DNA of 64,000 nt from Bacteroidota bacterium (GTDB lineage: Bacteria; Bacteroidota; Bacteroidia; Chitinophagales; Saprospiraceae). A program made the position numbers and the translations under genes. Numbering within the stretch: the stretch's first letter is position 1; every line of letters starts with the position of its first letter. The stretch spans positions 1 through 64,000 of the forward strand of contig JAHEAR010000010.1 in NCBI GenBank assembly GCA_024642665.1. The letters run 5' to 3'. Shown in pieces: positions 27,115 through 35,552 of this stretch. The notes under the pieces are model-generated. The model was not told where the DNA came from and did not search any database. It saw nothing but the letters and a program-made list of their open reading frames with translations.

Positions 27115-28374
27115 ATGAATGATCCAGTAAATGTTCCATCGGAAATCGGGGCGCTGCACCGTGTTATTGTGCACCGCCCTGACAGTGGTATTGCTCGAAT
27201 TTCACCTCGCCAGGCCGGTGAATTGCTTTTTGACGATATTGTCCATCTGCCTAAAATGCAGGAAGAACACGACATATTTACGGAGGTACTTGCCCATTTT
27301 ATTGGCCGGGACAATGTCCTTGAAGTTGAAGATCTTATCCTGGAATCCTTACAAGCAGATCCGGGAGCAAAAGCCCATTTACTGGAATTAATCGCCATTT
27401 TTGAAGAACTGCCCACCCAATTTGTGGAAGAACTCATGGCCATGGGAAATGAGTTGCTTTCAACCGTACTGATCACCGGACAGGACCCAAATACAAATAA
27501 TATCTATTTCGATCCGGTGCCCAACCTGATTTTTACACGTGACATTGCAGTCGTTGTCAACAATCATATTGTGATTACAAAGGCTGCCAAAGAAGCACGC
27601 TATCGCGAGAATCTTCTGACCCGTTTTATTTTCTGGTATCATCCTTCGTATCAACATCTCAAAGAACAAAAAAGACTCATCAACCTGAATGATGTGAATA
27701 TGTTCCCGCCATCACGATCAGGTGAAAGAATTTCTATAGAAGGAGGCGATATGATGGTACTCAACAACAACTATTTATTAATTGGTTGCAGTGAACGTTC
27801 CACACAGCATGCATTTCATGCGTTGAAAAAAGTGTTGTTTGAAAGAAATGTTATCGACCATGTCGCAATGGTTGTCATACCGGCAGATCGATCCTATATG
27901 CATATCGATACGATCTTCACCCATATCAATACCGATCATATTGTGGCTTACAAACCGATCGTAGTCGATGGCTTGAGTAGCTATGTAGAAGTCTATGATA
28001 AAGACGGCGGGCAACGTGAATATTCTTCCATTCGGGAATTTGCCTGTAAAGAAATTAACCCCGAGATGAAGTTTATTCTAAGTGGAAATGGCAAATCGCC
28101 CTATCAGGAAAGAGAACAATGGACCGATGGCTGCAATCTTGTGGCTATTCGCCCCGGTGTCGCTATTACATACGATAGAAATCCCGAAACCGAAGTAGCT
28201 TTTCGGGAAGCGGGTTATACCATTCTCCCGGCCGAAGATTTTAATAAAAAAGCAAATGATAATCCGGCATATGCGTCATCTTTAGAACAAACTATCATTA
28301 CCCTTCCAAGTAATGAGTTGTCCAGAGCCAGAGGTGGTTCACATTGTATGACTTGCCCTATTCTGAGAACATGA
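27115..28374 (+). CDS. Arginine deiminase family protein
   Basis: This 419-residue guanidine-modifying enzyme most likely hydrolyses arginine to citrulline and ammonia. The active-site residues are visible: Glu and Asp in ISIEGGDMMVL, His in MHIDTIFTHI, and the nucleophile Cys411 in RARGGSHCMTCP near the C terminus. The N-terminal segment EIGALHRVIVHRPDSG binds substrate carboxylate in the family. No carbamate kinase or ornithine carbamoyltransferase gene is nearby, so a complete ADI pathway is not shown. Its stop overlaps the next start (ATGA), which implies cotranscription with the thioesterase and YihY genes. Confidence 0.87.
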   Translation: MNDPVNVPSEIGALHRVIVHRPDSGIARISPRQAGELLFDDIVHLPKMQEEHDIFTEVLAHFIGRDNVLEVEDLILESLQADPGAKAHLLELIAIFEELPTQFVEELMAMGNELLSTVLITGQDPNTNNIYFDPVPNLIFTRDIAVVVNNHIVITKAAKEARYRENLLTRFIFWYHPSYQHLKEQKRLINLNDVNMFPPSRSGERISIEGGDMMVLNNNYLLIGCSERSTQHAFHALKKVLFERNVIDHVAMVVIPADRSYMHIDTIFTHINTDHIVAYKPIVVDGLSSYVEVYDKDGGQREYSSIREFACKEINPEMKFILSGNGKSPYQEREQWTDGCNLVAIRPGVAITYDRNPETEVAFREAGYTILPAEDFNKKANDNPAYASSLEQTIITLPSNELSRARGGSHCMTCPILRT

Positions 28375-28781
28375 GTTATAACGCTACCTGTCAGTTAAGA
28401 GTGCGTTATGGTGAAACCGACCAAATGGGATTTGTGTATTACGGTATTTATGCGCAGTATTATGAAGTAGGTCGGGTAGAAGCCATACGCAACCTTGGGA
28501 TATTATATGCGGAAATGGAAACGAAACATCACATATTGATGCCGGTGATGAATATGCAGGTCCGGTACCTGCGCCCGGCCAGATATGATGACCTGCTAAC
28601 CATTCTTACAACTATTCCTGAATTACCTGAAAAGCATATCAGGTTCAGATATGAAATACATAACGAAAAAGGCGAGTTGTTAAACAATGCAATGGTTCAG
28701 CTATGTTTTCTTGATGCTACTTCTCAAAAGCGAATCAATGTACCTGAGTTTATTAAAAATCCATTAATGCCTTATTTTTAA
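28371..28781 (+). CDS. YbgC-like acyl-CoA thioesterase
   Basis: This 136-residue hotdog-fold protein should hydrolyse acyl-CoA thioesters. The catalytic Asp sits in RYGETDQMGFVYYGIYAQYYEVGR, of which YGETDQMG and VYYGIY are the family signature (4HBT, YbgC-like). ATG 28371 overlaps the stop of the arginine deiminase gene by 4 bp and is preferred to an earlier in-frame ATG at 28344. In many bacteria YbgC is linked to the tol-pal cluster, but no such genes are near here. The physiological substrate is unknown. Confidence 0.9.
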   Translation: MSYNATCQLRVRYGETDQMGFVYYGIYAQYYEVGRVEAIRNLGILYAEMETKHHILMPVMNMQVRYLRPARYDDLLTILTTIPELPEKHIRFRYEIHNEKGELLNNAMVQLCFLDATSQKRINVPEFIKNPLMPYF

Positions 28782-28785
28782 CGCT

Positions 28786-29706
28786 ATGATGGCATTTTTG
28801 AAGCGTCAATACCGCGTCATAAGAGCATTGTTGCACAAACAAACCCTTCCCGGATTCACCGGCATCCCTATTGCAGTCATTCTCAAATTTGTATGGAAAG
28901 AAATTCTTCGTGATGACATCGTGACCAGAGCTAATTCGATGGCTTATAGTTTCTTCCTGTCCATTTTTCCGGGCATGTTGGTGATGCTGTCACTGCTACC
29001 TTATTTTCCCATTGAAAATATGGTAACTGCATTTCAACGCAACTATGTTGATTTACTTCCGGGGGAAATGGCTACGTATATAAATACGATTATTGTAGAG
29101 ATGACTGCAGAGGGGAAGGAAGGTTTGTTGAGTGTGGGATTGTTGCTGGCGATTATTTTTGCTTCCAACGGTGTCAGTACGATGCTTAAGGGATTTCATA
29201 AAAGTTATGAGAGTACATACCATCCTGAAAACCTCTTTCAAAGACAATGGCGGGCACTTTATCTGACAGGGTTACTTGGGGTGTTGTTACTTTCTTCTTT
29301 GGTTGGTATTGTGGTAGGTAAATCGTTGCTCATTAGTTGGTTGACCGGATCTGATTTAGCATTGAAAGATGATAAGATATTCAGTTATATCAGGTGGGTG
29401 CTTGTTTTTGTTTTCTATTACATTGGCATCGGGATCATCTATCGCTTTGGCCCTGCGATGAAACAAAAATTAAAAATATTTTCTGCCGGAGCGACGATGG
29501 CTACAGTCCTTTCGGTCATTAGTTCAATTGGATTCTCTTTGTACGTCGAAAACTTTTTTCGGTATAACACCATTTACGGCTCCATTGGTGCACTGATCTT
29601 AATTTTAGTTTGGCTTCAAATCAACTCCTTCATCATCCTGATCGGTTATGAACTCAATGCTTCCATTGCCGTCAATCGGGATCTTTTAGCGCAGGAAGAC
29701 AACTAA
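28786..29706 (+). CDS. YihY/UPF0761-family membrane protein
   Basis: This 306-residue protein has six hydrophobic segments and the family features: ANSMAYSFFLSIFPGMLVML near the first helix, the central SNGVSTMLKGFHKSY and the C-terminal GSIGALILILVWLQINSFI. The family (formerly called BrkB or ribonuclease BN) has no settled biochemical function; the RNase assignment was withdrawn. It lies 4 bp after the thioesterase gene and ends the three-gene transcript. Confidence 0.9.
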   Translation: MMAFLKRQYRVIRALLHKQTLPGFTGIPIAVILKFVWKEILRDDIVTRANSMAYSFFLSIFPGMLVMLSLLPYFPIENMVTAFQRNYVDLLPGEMATYINTIIVEMTAEGKEGLLSVGLLLAIIFASNGVSTMLKGFHKSYESTYHPENLFQRQWRALYLTGLLGVLLLSSLVGIVVGKSLLISWLTGSDLALKDDKIFSYIRWVLVFVFYYIGIGIIYRFGPAMKQKLKIFSAGATMATVLSVISSIGFSLYVENFFRYNTIYGSIGALILILVWLQINSFIILIGYELNASIAVNRDLLAQEDN

Positions 29707-30344
29707 GCCCCCTTACTAAAAAGTGTATTATTTTTTTCTCCACAATTTGCTTTTTACCTTTTTTTTACTTAAGTTTATGCTATTGATTTAATTATCAATA
29801 AAGATTTTAGACTGCTACAAGTCCTCCGCTGTTTTGGTTCAACATTATAAACATTGGGGAATGTTTTTGGTATGCAAGTAGGGCGGGCCTCAATTCCAAT
29901 ATGGCTTAATAAGGTATGTTGGATTCCTAAGCGGGACCGGGGATTACTGAAAGCATATGGAGCTCTTCAGAATTAATTTTCGGGGCCAAAACAAACTTCG
30001 ACTTGTACAGTCTTTTTTTATGCCCAACTCAAATTCAATTACGAATGTGAGAATTACAAAAAGGTAGCCTCCAGACGCGAGACACGAGAGATTTTTGAAT
30101 CTAAACAACAAGCGCCAAAGGCACTTCGTGCTCAACTATCTAAACGCTTGCTCCAAATGACTGAACCCAATAAACCTTAAATCTAAGAGACGCGAGATTT
30201 TCTGACCTGTGATTCTTCGATACGCGATGAGCGACCACTATCAGCGCCTGCACTTACATCAAAGAGACATCAGACGTGAGAAATCAGATGCGAGACCATA
30301 TTGCGATATAGCTCCCTACCCCTATGCCCTTGGCTCTTCGCTTC
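29707..30344. other. Non-coding region with low-complexity GAGACG-like repeats
   Basis: These 638 bp hold no credible gene. The left half is AT-rich. From about 30074 to 30300 short imperfect copies of a purine-rich unit recur (AGACGCGAGACACGAGAG, AGAGACGCGAGA, CAGACGTGAGAAATCAGA). Such degenerate runs occur between genes in many Bacteroidota to my recollection and may be decayed elements. No tRNA or clear hairpin terminator was seen. Confidence 0.55.
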
Positions 30345-31004
30345 TCACCTGGCCTGCGCCTTCTTGTGATCCGCTAAAAATTGAGCAAGTCCTATATCCG
30401 TCAAAGGGTGTTTTAATAATCCCAGAATTGCTGATAAGGGACAAGTAACCACATCTGCACCTGCTTTAGCTGCATCAACAATATGACGTGAATTGCGAAT
30501 GGAAGCAGCCAGGATAGCCGTGCTATATCCCTGTATTGCATAGATCTCTGCGATCTCACTGATGAGCCCCATACCATCCCAGTTGATGTCATCAATTCGC
30601 CCAATAAAAGGACTCAGGTAGGTAGCCCCTGCTTTAGCAGCAAGGATGGCCTGACCGGAGGAAAACACAAGTGTACAATTCGTGCGAATATCATGGTCTG
30701 AAAACCAGTTGATGGCTTTTATACCATCCAGTGTCATCGGTACCTTGACCACAATATTGGGAGCAAGATCAGCCAACACCTTACCCTCTTCAATCATTTC
30801 CTGATAGTCGGTAGCGATTACCTCTGCGCTCACGTCACCATCTACAATGGCACAGATCGACTGATAATGTTTATTTATCTTTTCTGTTCCGGTAATTCCT
30901 TCCTTTGCCATGAGCGAAGGATTGGTGGTTACGCCATCTAAAATGCCAATAGCGGCGGCTTCTTTGATCTGATCAAGATTTGCTGTGTCAATAAAAAATT
31001 TCAT
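30345..31004 (-). CDS. fsa: Fructose-6-phosphate aldolase / transaldolase-like protein
   Basis: This 219-residue enzyme of the small transaldolase subfamily either cleaves fructose 6-phosphate to dihydroxyacetone and glyceraldehyde 3-phosphate or acts as transaldolase. The start is MKFFIDTAN, with [13 protein letters not shown] and the Schiff-base Lys87 in NIVVKVPMT. Length matches FsaA/TalC rather than the 320-residue TalB. ATG 31004 is chosen because an earlier start at 31052 would lie inside the SRP RNA. Aldolase and transaldolase members of this subfamily differ by few residues, so the activity is not settled. Confidence 0.9.
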   Translation of the reverse strand: MKFFIDTANLDQIKEAAAIGILDGVTTNPSLMAKEGITGTEKINKHYQSICAIVDGDVSAEVIATDYQEMIEEGKVLADLAPNIVVKVPMTLDGIKAINWFSDHDIRTNCTLVFSSGQAILAAKAGATYLSPFIGRIDDINWDGMGLISEIAEIYAIQGYSTAILAASIRNSRHIVDAAKAGADVVTCPLSAILGLLKHPLTDIGLAQFLADHKKAQAR

Positions 31005-31029
31005 ATCAGGGAGGATTTTGTTAAAAGAA

Positions 31030-31127
31030 ATGAGTGAGAAATCATATCGCACCGCTCAACCTTCTACCCTTGCTGCATTTCTGCCCTGGGGGATTTGAAA
31101 GGAGCTGGTCGTATGACTCTCACTCAC
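31030..31127 (-). ncRNA. ffs: Signal recognition particle RNA (small bacterial type)
   Basis: On the minus strand the centre reads CCCAGGGCAGAAATGCAGCA followed by AGGG, the universal SRP helix 8: a GAAA tetraloop closed by a short stem, with the asymmetric and symmetric internal loops that bind Ffh. The ends pair as GTGAGTGAGA with TCTCACTCAT, a 10-bp closing stem, giving a hairpin of about 98 nt. A TAnnTTTG box ends 3 bp before the 5' end. A T-rich stretch (TTTCTTTT) follows the 3' stem and may stop transcription. The RNA guides membrane-protein cotranslational targeting. Exact ends are estimated to within a few bases. Confidence 0.93.
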
Positions 31128-31129
31128 GG

Positions 31130-31137
31130 CAAAGGTA
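31130..31137 (-). promoter_or_regulatory. Bacteroidota -7 box for the SRP RNA
   Basis: Minus-strand TACCTTTG, a full TAnnTTTG match directly before the SRP RNA. The spacing puts the transcription start at about the first base of the closing stem. Confidence 0.65.
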
Positions 31138-31146
31138 AATTTTTAA

Positions 31147-31854
31147 TTAATAAATAGTCCCCAGAATACCGAAAATCTCTTTGCGATACCTGCTCCACAG
31201 GGTATTTGGGGGAAGATCTGCTGTCAATACCACCGGTTCATTCTTAATCGGATGTAAAAATTCCATCTTCCTGCAATGCAGCATGATGGAGGAAGCATCC
31301 TGAATATTTACCCCTTTATATTTCACATCACCCACGATTGGGCATCCTATCCAACGCATGTGCGCCCGAAGCTGGTGAGATTTACCTGTAATCGGATTAA
31401 GCTCCAATAAAAAATATGGTCCTACCTGACCAAGCGTCTTGTATTTTGTCCTTGCCTGAACCGCTCCGGGTTTCGCCTCACTGACCACATCGACAGTATT
31501 TTTTGATTTGTTTTTCAACAACCAGCCAGTCAAATCTCCTTCATAGGGATCCGGACATTTGGTCACCAATGCCAGGTAGGATTTTTGGACTTTATTTTCA
31601 GCAAACACCTGACGCATCCGCTCACGCCCTTTAGAGGTCTTGGCAAAAATCAAAACACCACTGACGGGCCGATCCAGCCGGTGACAGGAATGCAAAAAGA
31701 CATTGCCTGGTTTTTGATATTTCACACGGACGTATTCCATGACTATCTGCTCCAGACTAGTATCCCCGGTGATGTCTGAGTGAACGAGAAAGCCATTTGG
31801 CTTGTTTATGACAATGAGGTGATTATCTTCATAAATGTATTCCAGTTTCTTCAT
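31147..31854 (-). CDS. RluA-family pseudouridine synthase (TruC-like)
   Basis: This 235-residue protein lacks the S4 domain and consists of the catalytic domain alone, as in TruC and RluA. The catalytic Asp is in HRLDRPVSGVLIFAK, and ITGKSHQLRAHM is the second signature. TruC modifies U65 of tRNAs; the target here cannot be fixed by sequence. ATG 31854 (MKKLEYIYEDNHL) is preferred to an earlier in-frame start at 31881, which would add nine residues not typical of the family. It lies upstream of the SRP RNA on the same strand and divergent from mqnD. Confidence 0.9.
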   Translation of the reverse strand: MKKLEYIYEDNHLIVINKPNGFLVHSDITGDTSLEQIVMEYVRVKYQKPGNVFLHSCHRLDRPVSGVLIFAKTSKGRERMRQVFAENKVQKSYLALVTKCPDPYEGDLTGWLLKNKSKNTVDVVSEAKPGAVQARTKYKTLGQVGPYFLLELNPITGKSHQLRAHMRWIGCPIVGDVKYKGVNIQDASSIMLHCRKMEFLHPIKNEPVVLTADLPPNTLWSRYRKEIFGILGTIY

Positions 31855-31883
31855 AGCGAACACGCAAATTACAGATTTCAATT

Positions 31884-32675
31884 ATGGCAACGAATATAAC
31901 TTTGGGTTTTTCTCCTTGTCCTAATGATACTTATATGTTTGCTGCTCTGATCAATGGCTGGATCGATACCAAGAACCTTAAGTTCCAGCCCAGAATGGCC
32001 GATATCGAATCGCTTAACGAATGGGCTGCATCTTCCCTGCTGGATATATCTAAAATGAGCTTCAATCGTTATTTTGGCCTTAGTGAAAAGTACCGGATGC
32101 TATCGTCAGGAGCCGCACTTGGTCGCGGTTGCGGGCCGATCCTGATCGGTCGGAGTAAGCTGAATGACTCGACTATTCAACATTCGTCAGTTGCACTTCC
32201 CGGATGGTGGACGACTGCACATCTTTTATTCTCTATATTTTATCCCGAAACCGGTCAAAAACAGTTCATGGAATTCAATAAAATAGAGGATGCCGTGTTG
32301 AATGGCGAAGTGGATGCAGGTGTGATCATTCATGAAAACAGATTTACGTTTGAAGATAAAGGCCTGGTCAGGATTATGGATCTAGGAGAGGCCTGGGAAA
32401 ACAAGACACAGATGCCCATCCCATTGGGTGGCATATTTGCCAATAATTCCTTACCGGAGGAAATACAAATTCAGGTAGAAGACCTGATTAGAGAAAGTAT
32501 TCTTTTTGCCCGGGCTCATTCGGAGGTCGTCATGCCCTATGTCCGACAATACGCCCAGGAAATGGATGAGGAAGTAATGAAAAACCATATTAATCTCTAT
32601 GTCAATGACTATTCTTTGGATTTAGGGGCGGAAGGCCATTCGGCCATTTCTCAATTAAAAAATATGTTTTTGTAG
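31884..32675 (+). CDS. mqnD: 1,4-dihydroxy-6-naphthoate synthase (futalosine pathway)
   Basis: This 263-residue enzyme converts cyclic dehypoxanthinyl futalosine to 1,4-dihydroxy-6-naphthoate in menaquinone synthesis. The start LGFSPCPNDTYMFAAL, the central GRGCGPILIG and VIIHENRFTFEDKGL with its catalytic His are family hallmarks. It has the fold of a periplasmic binding protein but no signal peptide, as expected for MqnD. No other mqn gene lies within the window. The presence of mqnD indicates that the organism makes menaquinone by the futalosine route rather than by MenFDHCEB. Confidence 0.93.
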   Translation: MATNITLGFSPCPNDTYMFAALINGWIDTKNLKFQPRMADIESLNEWAASSLLDISKMSFNRYFGLSEKYRMLSSGAALGRGCGPILIGRSKLNDSTIQHSSVALPGWWTTAHLLFSIFYPETGQKQFMEFNKIEDAVLNGEVDAGVIIHENRFTFEDKGLVRIMDLGEAWENKTQMPIPLGGIFANNSLPEEIQIQVEDLIRESILFARAHSEVVMPYVRQYAQEMDEEVMKNHINLYVNDYSLDLGAEGHSAISQLKNMFL

Positions 32676-32718
32676 CCTTTGACTTTGGAAGGCCTATTCT
32701 CAAGATTTTCAATTAAAA

Positions 32719-32793
32719 ACATATTACGATTTTTAATAGTGTATTTTTTATTGATAAAAAGTGATTTACATATGACGAATAATCGTAATATGT
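32719..32793. repeat. 13-bp perfect inverted repeat downstream of mqnD
   Basis: ACATATTACGATT (32719-32731) is repeated in inverted form as AATCGTAATATGT (32781-32793), with 49 bp of AT-rich spacer. It could form a long-loop hairpin in RNA or be a pair of protein-binding sites. It lies 43 bp after the mqnD stop. Confidence 0.7.
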
Positions 32794-32811
32794 ATGTATA
32801 TTTGTTTTATC

Positions 32812-32852
32812 AAGCCGTAAAGCACACGTGATATACTCTTTTTACGGCTTTT
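32812..32852 (+). terminator. Hairpin with T-tract, probable terminator
   Basis: A perfect 10-bp stem (AAGCCGTAAA with TTTACGGCTT) encloses a 19-nt loop and is followed by further T residues. It could end the mqnD transcript or a short RNA from the region before it. Confidence 0.6.
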
Positions 32853-32944
32853 AACCATCCACCGAGAAACCGAAAATTAGCGGGTATCAGTCTGCCTGAT
32901 AGCCAATAGTAAAGATGTGTGATCTTAGTTTTAGTTAACCTTTA

Positions 32945-32972
32945 GCCTGCTCAACGGAGCGGGCTTTTTTTT
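32945..32972 (+). terminator. Intrinsic terminator (GC stem, eight T)
   Basis: GCCTGCTC pairs with GAGCGGGC around an AACG loop, followed by TTTTTTTT. It is the strongest terminator in this region and lies about 140 bp before ald. Between it and the hairpin at 32812 is a further stem (GGTATCAG with CTGATAGCC, near 32882-32905), so the DNA at 32855-32972 may encode a small structured RNA. Confidence 0.75.
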
Positions 32973-33085
32973 GCCTGCCCACAATAAAACAATGTCTTGC
33001 ACCCCACCATTTGATGTGATCTGCGTCTTATACTGTAGGGTGCAGAGCGGCCCAATTTCCAACCGGTTTTTCAAACTGAATTATA

Positions 33086-33093
33086 TACCTTTG
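33086..33093 (+). promoter_or_regulatory. Bacteroidota -7 box for ald
   Basis: TACCTTTG, a full TAnnTTTG match ending 24 bp before the ald ATG. A T-rich stretch at 33067-33071 is in the place of a -33 element but is not a clear TTTG. Confidence 0.6.
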
Positions 33094-33117
33094 GTTCACT
33101 AAAAACTAAACCGCCTT

Positions 33118-34230
33118 ATGATTATTGGTGTACCTAAAGAAATAAAACCAAGTGAAAATCGTGTAGCCCTGACCCCCGGGGGAGCATTGGAATTAACTAA
33201 AAGAGGACATAGCGTCTATATTCAGAAAGGTGCCGGAGAAAATTCCGGATTTCCGGATGCAGACTACGAACAAAGAGGAGCCCAAATTCTTCCAACGATT
33301 GAAGAAGTCTATGCTATTGCAGAGATGATCATTAAAGTTAAGGAGCCTATTGCCGCAGAATACCCACTCATCCGTAAAAATCAATTGCTTTTTACCTATT
33401 TCCATTTTGCTTCCTACGAACCACTGACAATGGCCATGATTGAGAATGAGTCCATCTGTCTGGCGTATGAGACCGTAGAACTTCCTGATCGTTCCCTCCC
33501 TCTTCTTGTACCTATGTCAGAGGTAGCCGGAAGGATGTCTGTACAGGAAGGTGCTAAATTTCTTGAAAAACCTGAAGGAGGAAGAGGCGTATTACTGGGT
33601 GGAGTACCTGGTGTGCCCCCTGCCAATGTTTTAATTCTCGGCGGAGGTGTCGTTGGTACGCAAGCGGCCAGAATGGCGGCAGGACTGGGAGCAAATGTTA
33701 CGATTATGGATATCAGTCTAAACCGACTTAGATATCTGGCTGATGTAATGCCGGCAAATGTGCATACTGAATTTTCAAGCGAAGTCAATATTCGCGATCA
33801 CATAGGCAATCATGACCTGATCATTGGTGCCGTACTAATCCCAGGAGCCAAAGCTCCACACCTCATCACAAGAGATATGCTGAAGGATATGCGCCCCGGC
33901 ACCGTCCTGGTGGATGTAGCAGTGGATCAGGGCGGATGCATTGAGACCTGCAAACCAACCACACACGATGATCCTATCTTTATCATTGATCATGTCGTTC
34001 ATTATTGTGTCGCTAATATGCCGGGAGCCGTCCCATATACCTCCACTAAAGCACTGACTAATGCTACCCTTCCTTATGCCATCAGACTAGCCGATAAAGG
34101 CTGGCAGCAAGCATGCAAAGAAGATAAAGCATTGCGATTAGGACTTAATATTGCAGGTGGCAAGGTGGTATATAAAGGCGTAGCAGATGCCTTTAACCTG
34201 CCATTGGTTGATGTGGACTCAGTTCTGTAG
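33118..34230 (+). CDS. ald: Alanine dehydrogenase
   Basis: This 370-residue enzyme oxidises L-alanine to pyruvate and ammonia with NAD, or runs in reverse. Arg15, Lys75 and His96, the substrate and catalytic residues of the family, are all at the expected positions. The Rossmann nucleotide site is LILGGGVVGTQAARMAAGLG (about residues 171-190). The length is normal. The gene has its own promoter and is flanked by terminators or empty DNA, so it is probably monocistronic. Confidence 0.95.
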   Translation: MIIGVPKEIKPSENRVALTPGGALELTKRGHSVYIQKGAGENSGFPDADYEQRGAQILPTIEEVYAIAEMIIKVKEPIAAEYPLIRKNQLLFTYFHFASYEPLTMAMIENESICLAYETVELPDRSLPLLVPMSEVAGRMSVQEGAKFLEKPEGGRGVLLGGVPGVPPANVLILGGGVVGTQAARMAAGLGANVTIMDISLNRLRYLADVMPANVHTEFSSEVNIRDHIGNHDLIIGAVLIPGAKAPHLITRDMLKDMRPGTVLVDVAVDQGGCIETCKPTTHDDPIFIIDHVVHYCVANMPGAVPYTSTKALTNATLPYAIRLADKGWQQACKEDKALRLGLNIAGGKVVYKGVADAFNLPLVDVDSVL

Positions 34231-34402
34231 TGATCCGTGGAATGATTTAGGTTTTAACAATTGTAAAGACATCCCATTGTTGAAAAACAATTTAATCCCC
34301 TGAATCAGAATCATTAATAATGTTTTTGTTTGTTTTTGAGACGCCCCACTCGACTGATAATATGCGCATCGAACAATAATTGAACGAACTTTAAAGTTAA
34401 TT

Positions 34403-34423
34403 TTTAGAAAAAATTTTTCTAAA
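34403..34423. repeat. 21-bp perfect palindrome upstream of the HTH gene
   Basis: TTTAGAAAAA and TTTTTCTAAA flank a single central A. It lies 66 bp before the start of the small HTH protein gene (34490) and could be an operator for it or another regulator. The AT-rich composition raises the chance of a random match. Confidence 0.5.
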
Positions 34424-34489
34424 TGGCTATTATGCGTTAACTTTCAAACGAGAATAGTAATCATGTAGTTTTACATAAAGCTTTAAAAT

Positions 34490-34753
34490 ATGAATATAAC
34501 TTTTGAGGATTTAAGAAAAATCAAGCATGCCTTACCAACCGGCAGCGTGAAAAGAATCGCAGACGAACTCCAAATTGAGGAGCAAACGGTTAGAAATTAT
34601 TTTGGCGCACATAAATATGAGAATGGTCAAATCGTTTCTCAAGCTATTGAGCCCGGACCAGATGGGGGAATCGTTCATCTTGAGGATGACACCATTTTAA
34701 ACGTTGCAAAACGAATCATCAAAGAGTCCATTCACGATATGTCGCACAGTTAA
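34490..34753 (+). CDS. Small helix-turn-helix DNA-binding protein
   Basis: This 87-residue protein has an N-terminal HTH-like segment (about residues 5-45): LRKIKHALPTGSVKRIADEL, then a turn and QIEEQTVRNYFGAHKY, which looks like the recognition helix. A short linker and a C-terminal helix (DDTILNVAKRIIKES) follow, perhaps for dimer formation. Similar small DNA-binding proteins are widespread in Bacteroidota to my recollection, but I know of no characterised member. The gene stands alone with a strong terminator directly after the stop and a palindrome 66 bp upstream. Targets are unknown. Confidence 0.8.
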   Translation: MNITFEDLRKIKHALPTGSVKRIADELQIEEQTVRNYFGAHKYENGQIVSQAIEPGPDGGIVHLEDDTILNVAKRIIKESIHDMSHS

Positions 34754-34790
34754 AAAAAAGTGATACTGCATTCAGTATCACTTTTTTTAT
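34753..34790. terminator. Bidirectional intrinsic terminator
   Basis: AAAAAAAGTGATACTG and its complement flank a CATT loop, so each strand has a stem followed by seven T. It separates the convergent HTH gene and trmN6 and probably ends both. Confidence 0.85.
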
Positions 34791-34799
34791 TAGCACTGT

Positions 34800-35552
34800 T
34801 CAGATATTACGATTAGCCTTTTGGCTTCCTTCTTTTGCAATACCTGTAAACGTCAAGTACTGCTTGCTGTAGGTGTTATCCGATTGATATATTGTAAGTC
34901 TGGATAAGTTAGGCTTTTGCAATGCATGCCTAAAGCAAAGCAATGTTCTTACGGGTGACGGGTCAATATCAAAGGAATAAACATCCATTCGATTGGTATT
35001 ATAAAACTTTTGATGATTCGCTGCACGTATCCAGTTTTGGGCTGTATTTGAAGGTACTATAATACAGCAGCACCCATGATCAGCAGTGCTTTCGAGTAAC
35101 TTGTACATCCAATCTTCAATGGACCCGTGCATGTGCTTTGCCATCTTCTTATACATATTGTCCGTCGGATTTTGCGTCGTGTAATAAGGCGGATTGGACA
35201 TGACCAGATCATATTTTTTTGATGCCCTGAATGCTTTTAATATATCTTCTTCTACAATAGTAATACGATCACCATATCCCGACGCCTGTACATTCCGCTG
35301 TGCCAAAAGAAGTGCATTGTCATTTATATCGATTGCTTTAATCTTTGCTTCCGGATGGGCCTTTGCCATGATTAAAGCAAGTATTCCCGTCCCCGTCCCA
35401 ATGTCCAAAATGCTTTCTGCGGAAGAAATTATTTGAGGAATCCAGGATCCCAGCAAGATCGCATCTGTGCCAATCTTATGGACTTGTTCATGCTGATGAA
35501 GTGCAAGCCCTGCCCACAAAAAAAACGTAGTAGTATCGTTGGCGTCACTCAT
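34800..35552 (-). CDS. trmN6: tRNA1(Val) (adenine-37-N6)-methyltransferase
   Basis: This 250-residue SAM-dependent methyltransferase has motif I in ILDIGTGTGILALIMAK and the N6-adenine motif NPPYYTTQ (about residue 125), the mark of the TrmN6/YfiC family, which methylates A37 of tRNA-Val. ATG 35552 is preferred to an in-frame start at 35582; it overlaps the lectin-domain gene by 8 bp. The overlap implies translational coupling with that gene, although the two products have no evident link. The gene ends at a shared terminator. Confidence 0.9.
   Translation of the reverse strand: MSDANDTTTFFLWAGLALHQHEQVHKIGTDAILLGSWIPQIISSAESILDIGTGTGILALIMAKAHPEAKIKAIDINDNALLLAQRNVQASGYGDRITIVEEDILKAFRASKKYDLVMSNPPYYTTQNPTDNMYKKMAKHMHGSIEDWMYKLLESTADHGCCCIIVPSNTAQNWIRAANHQKFYNTNRMDVYSFDIDPSPVRTLLCFRHALQKPNLSRLTIYQSDNTYSKQYLTFTGIAKEGSQKANRNI

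Noticed and set aside
30060-30340. Possible CRISPR array
   Set aside because: The repeated purine-rich units are imperfect, of uneven length and spacing, and no cas genes are near.
29944-30448. Two short frames in the gene-free region 29707-30344 (29944-30135 minus; 30209-30448 plus)
   Set aside because: Both are short, lie in repeat-rich DNA and show no domain; the second runs into fsa on the opposite strand.
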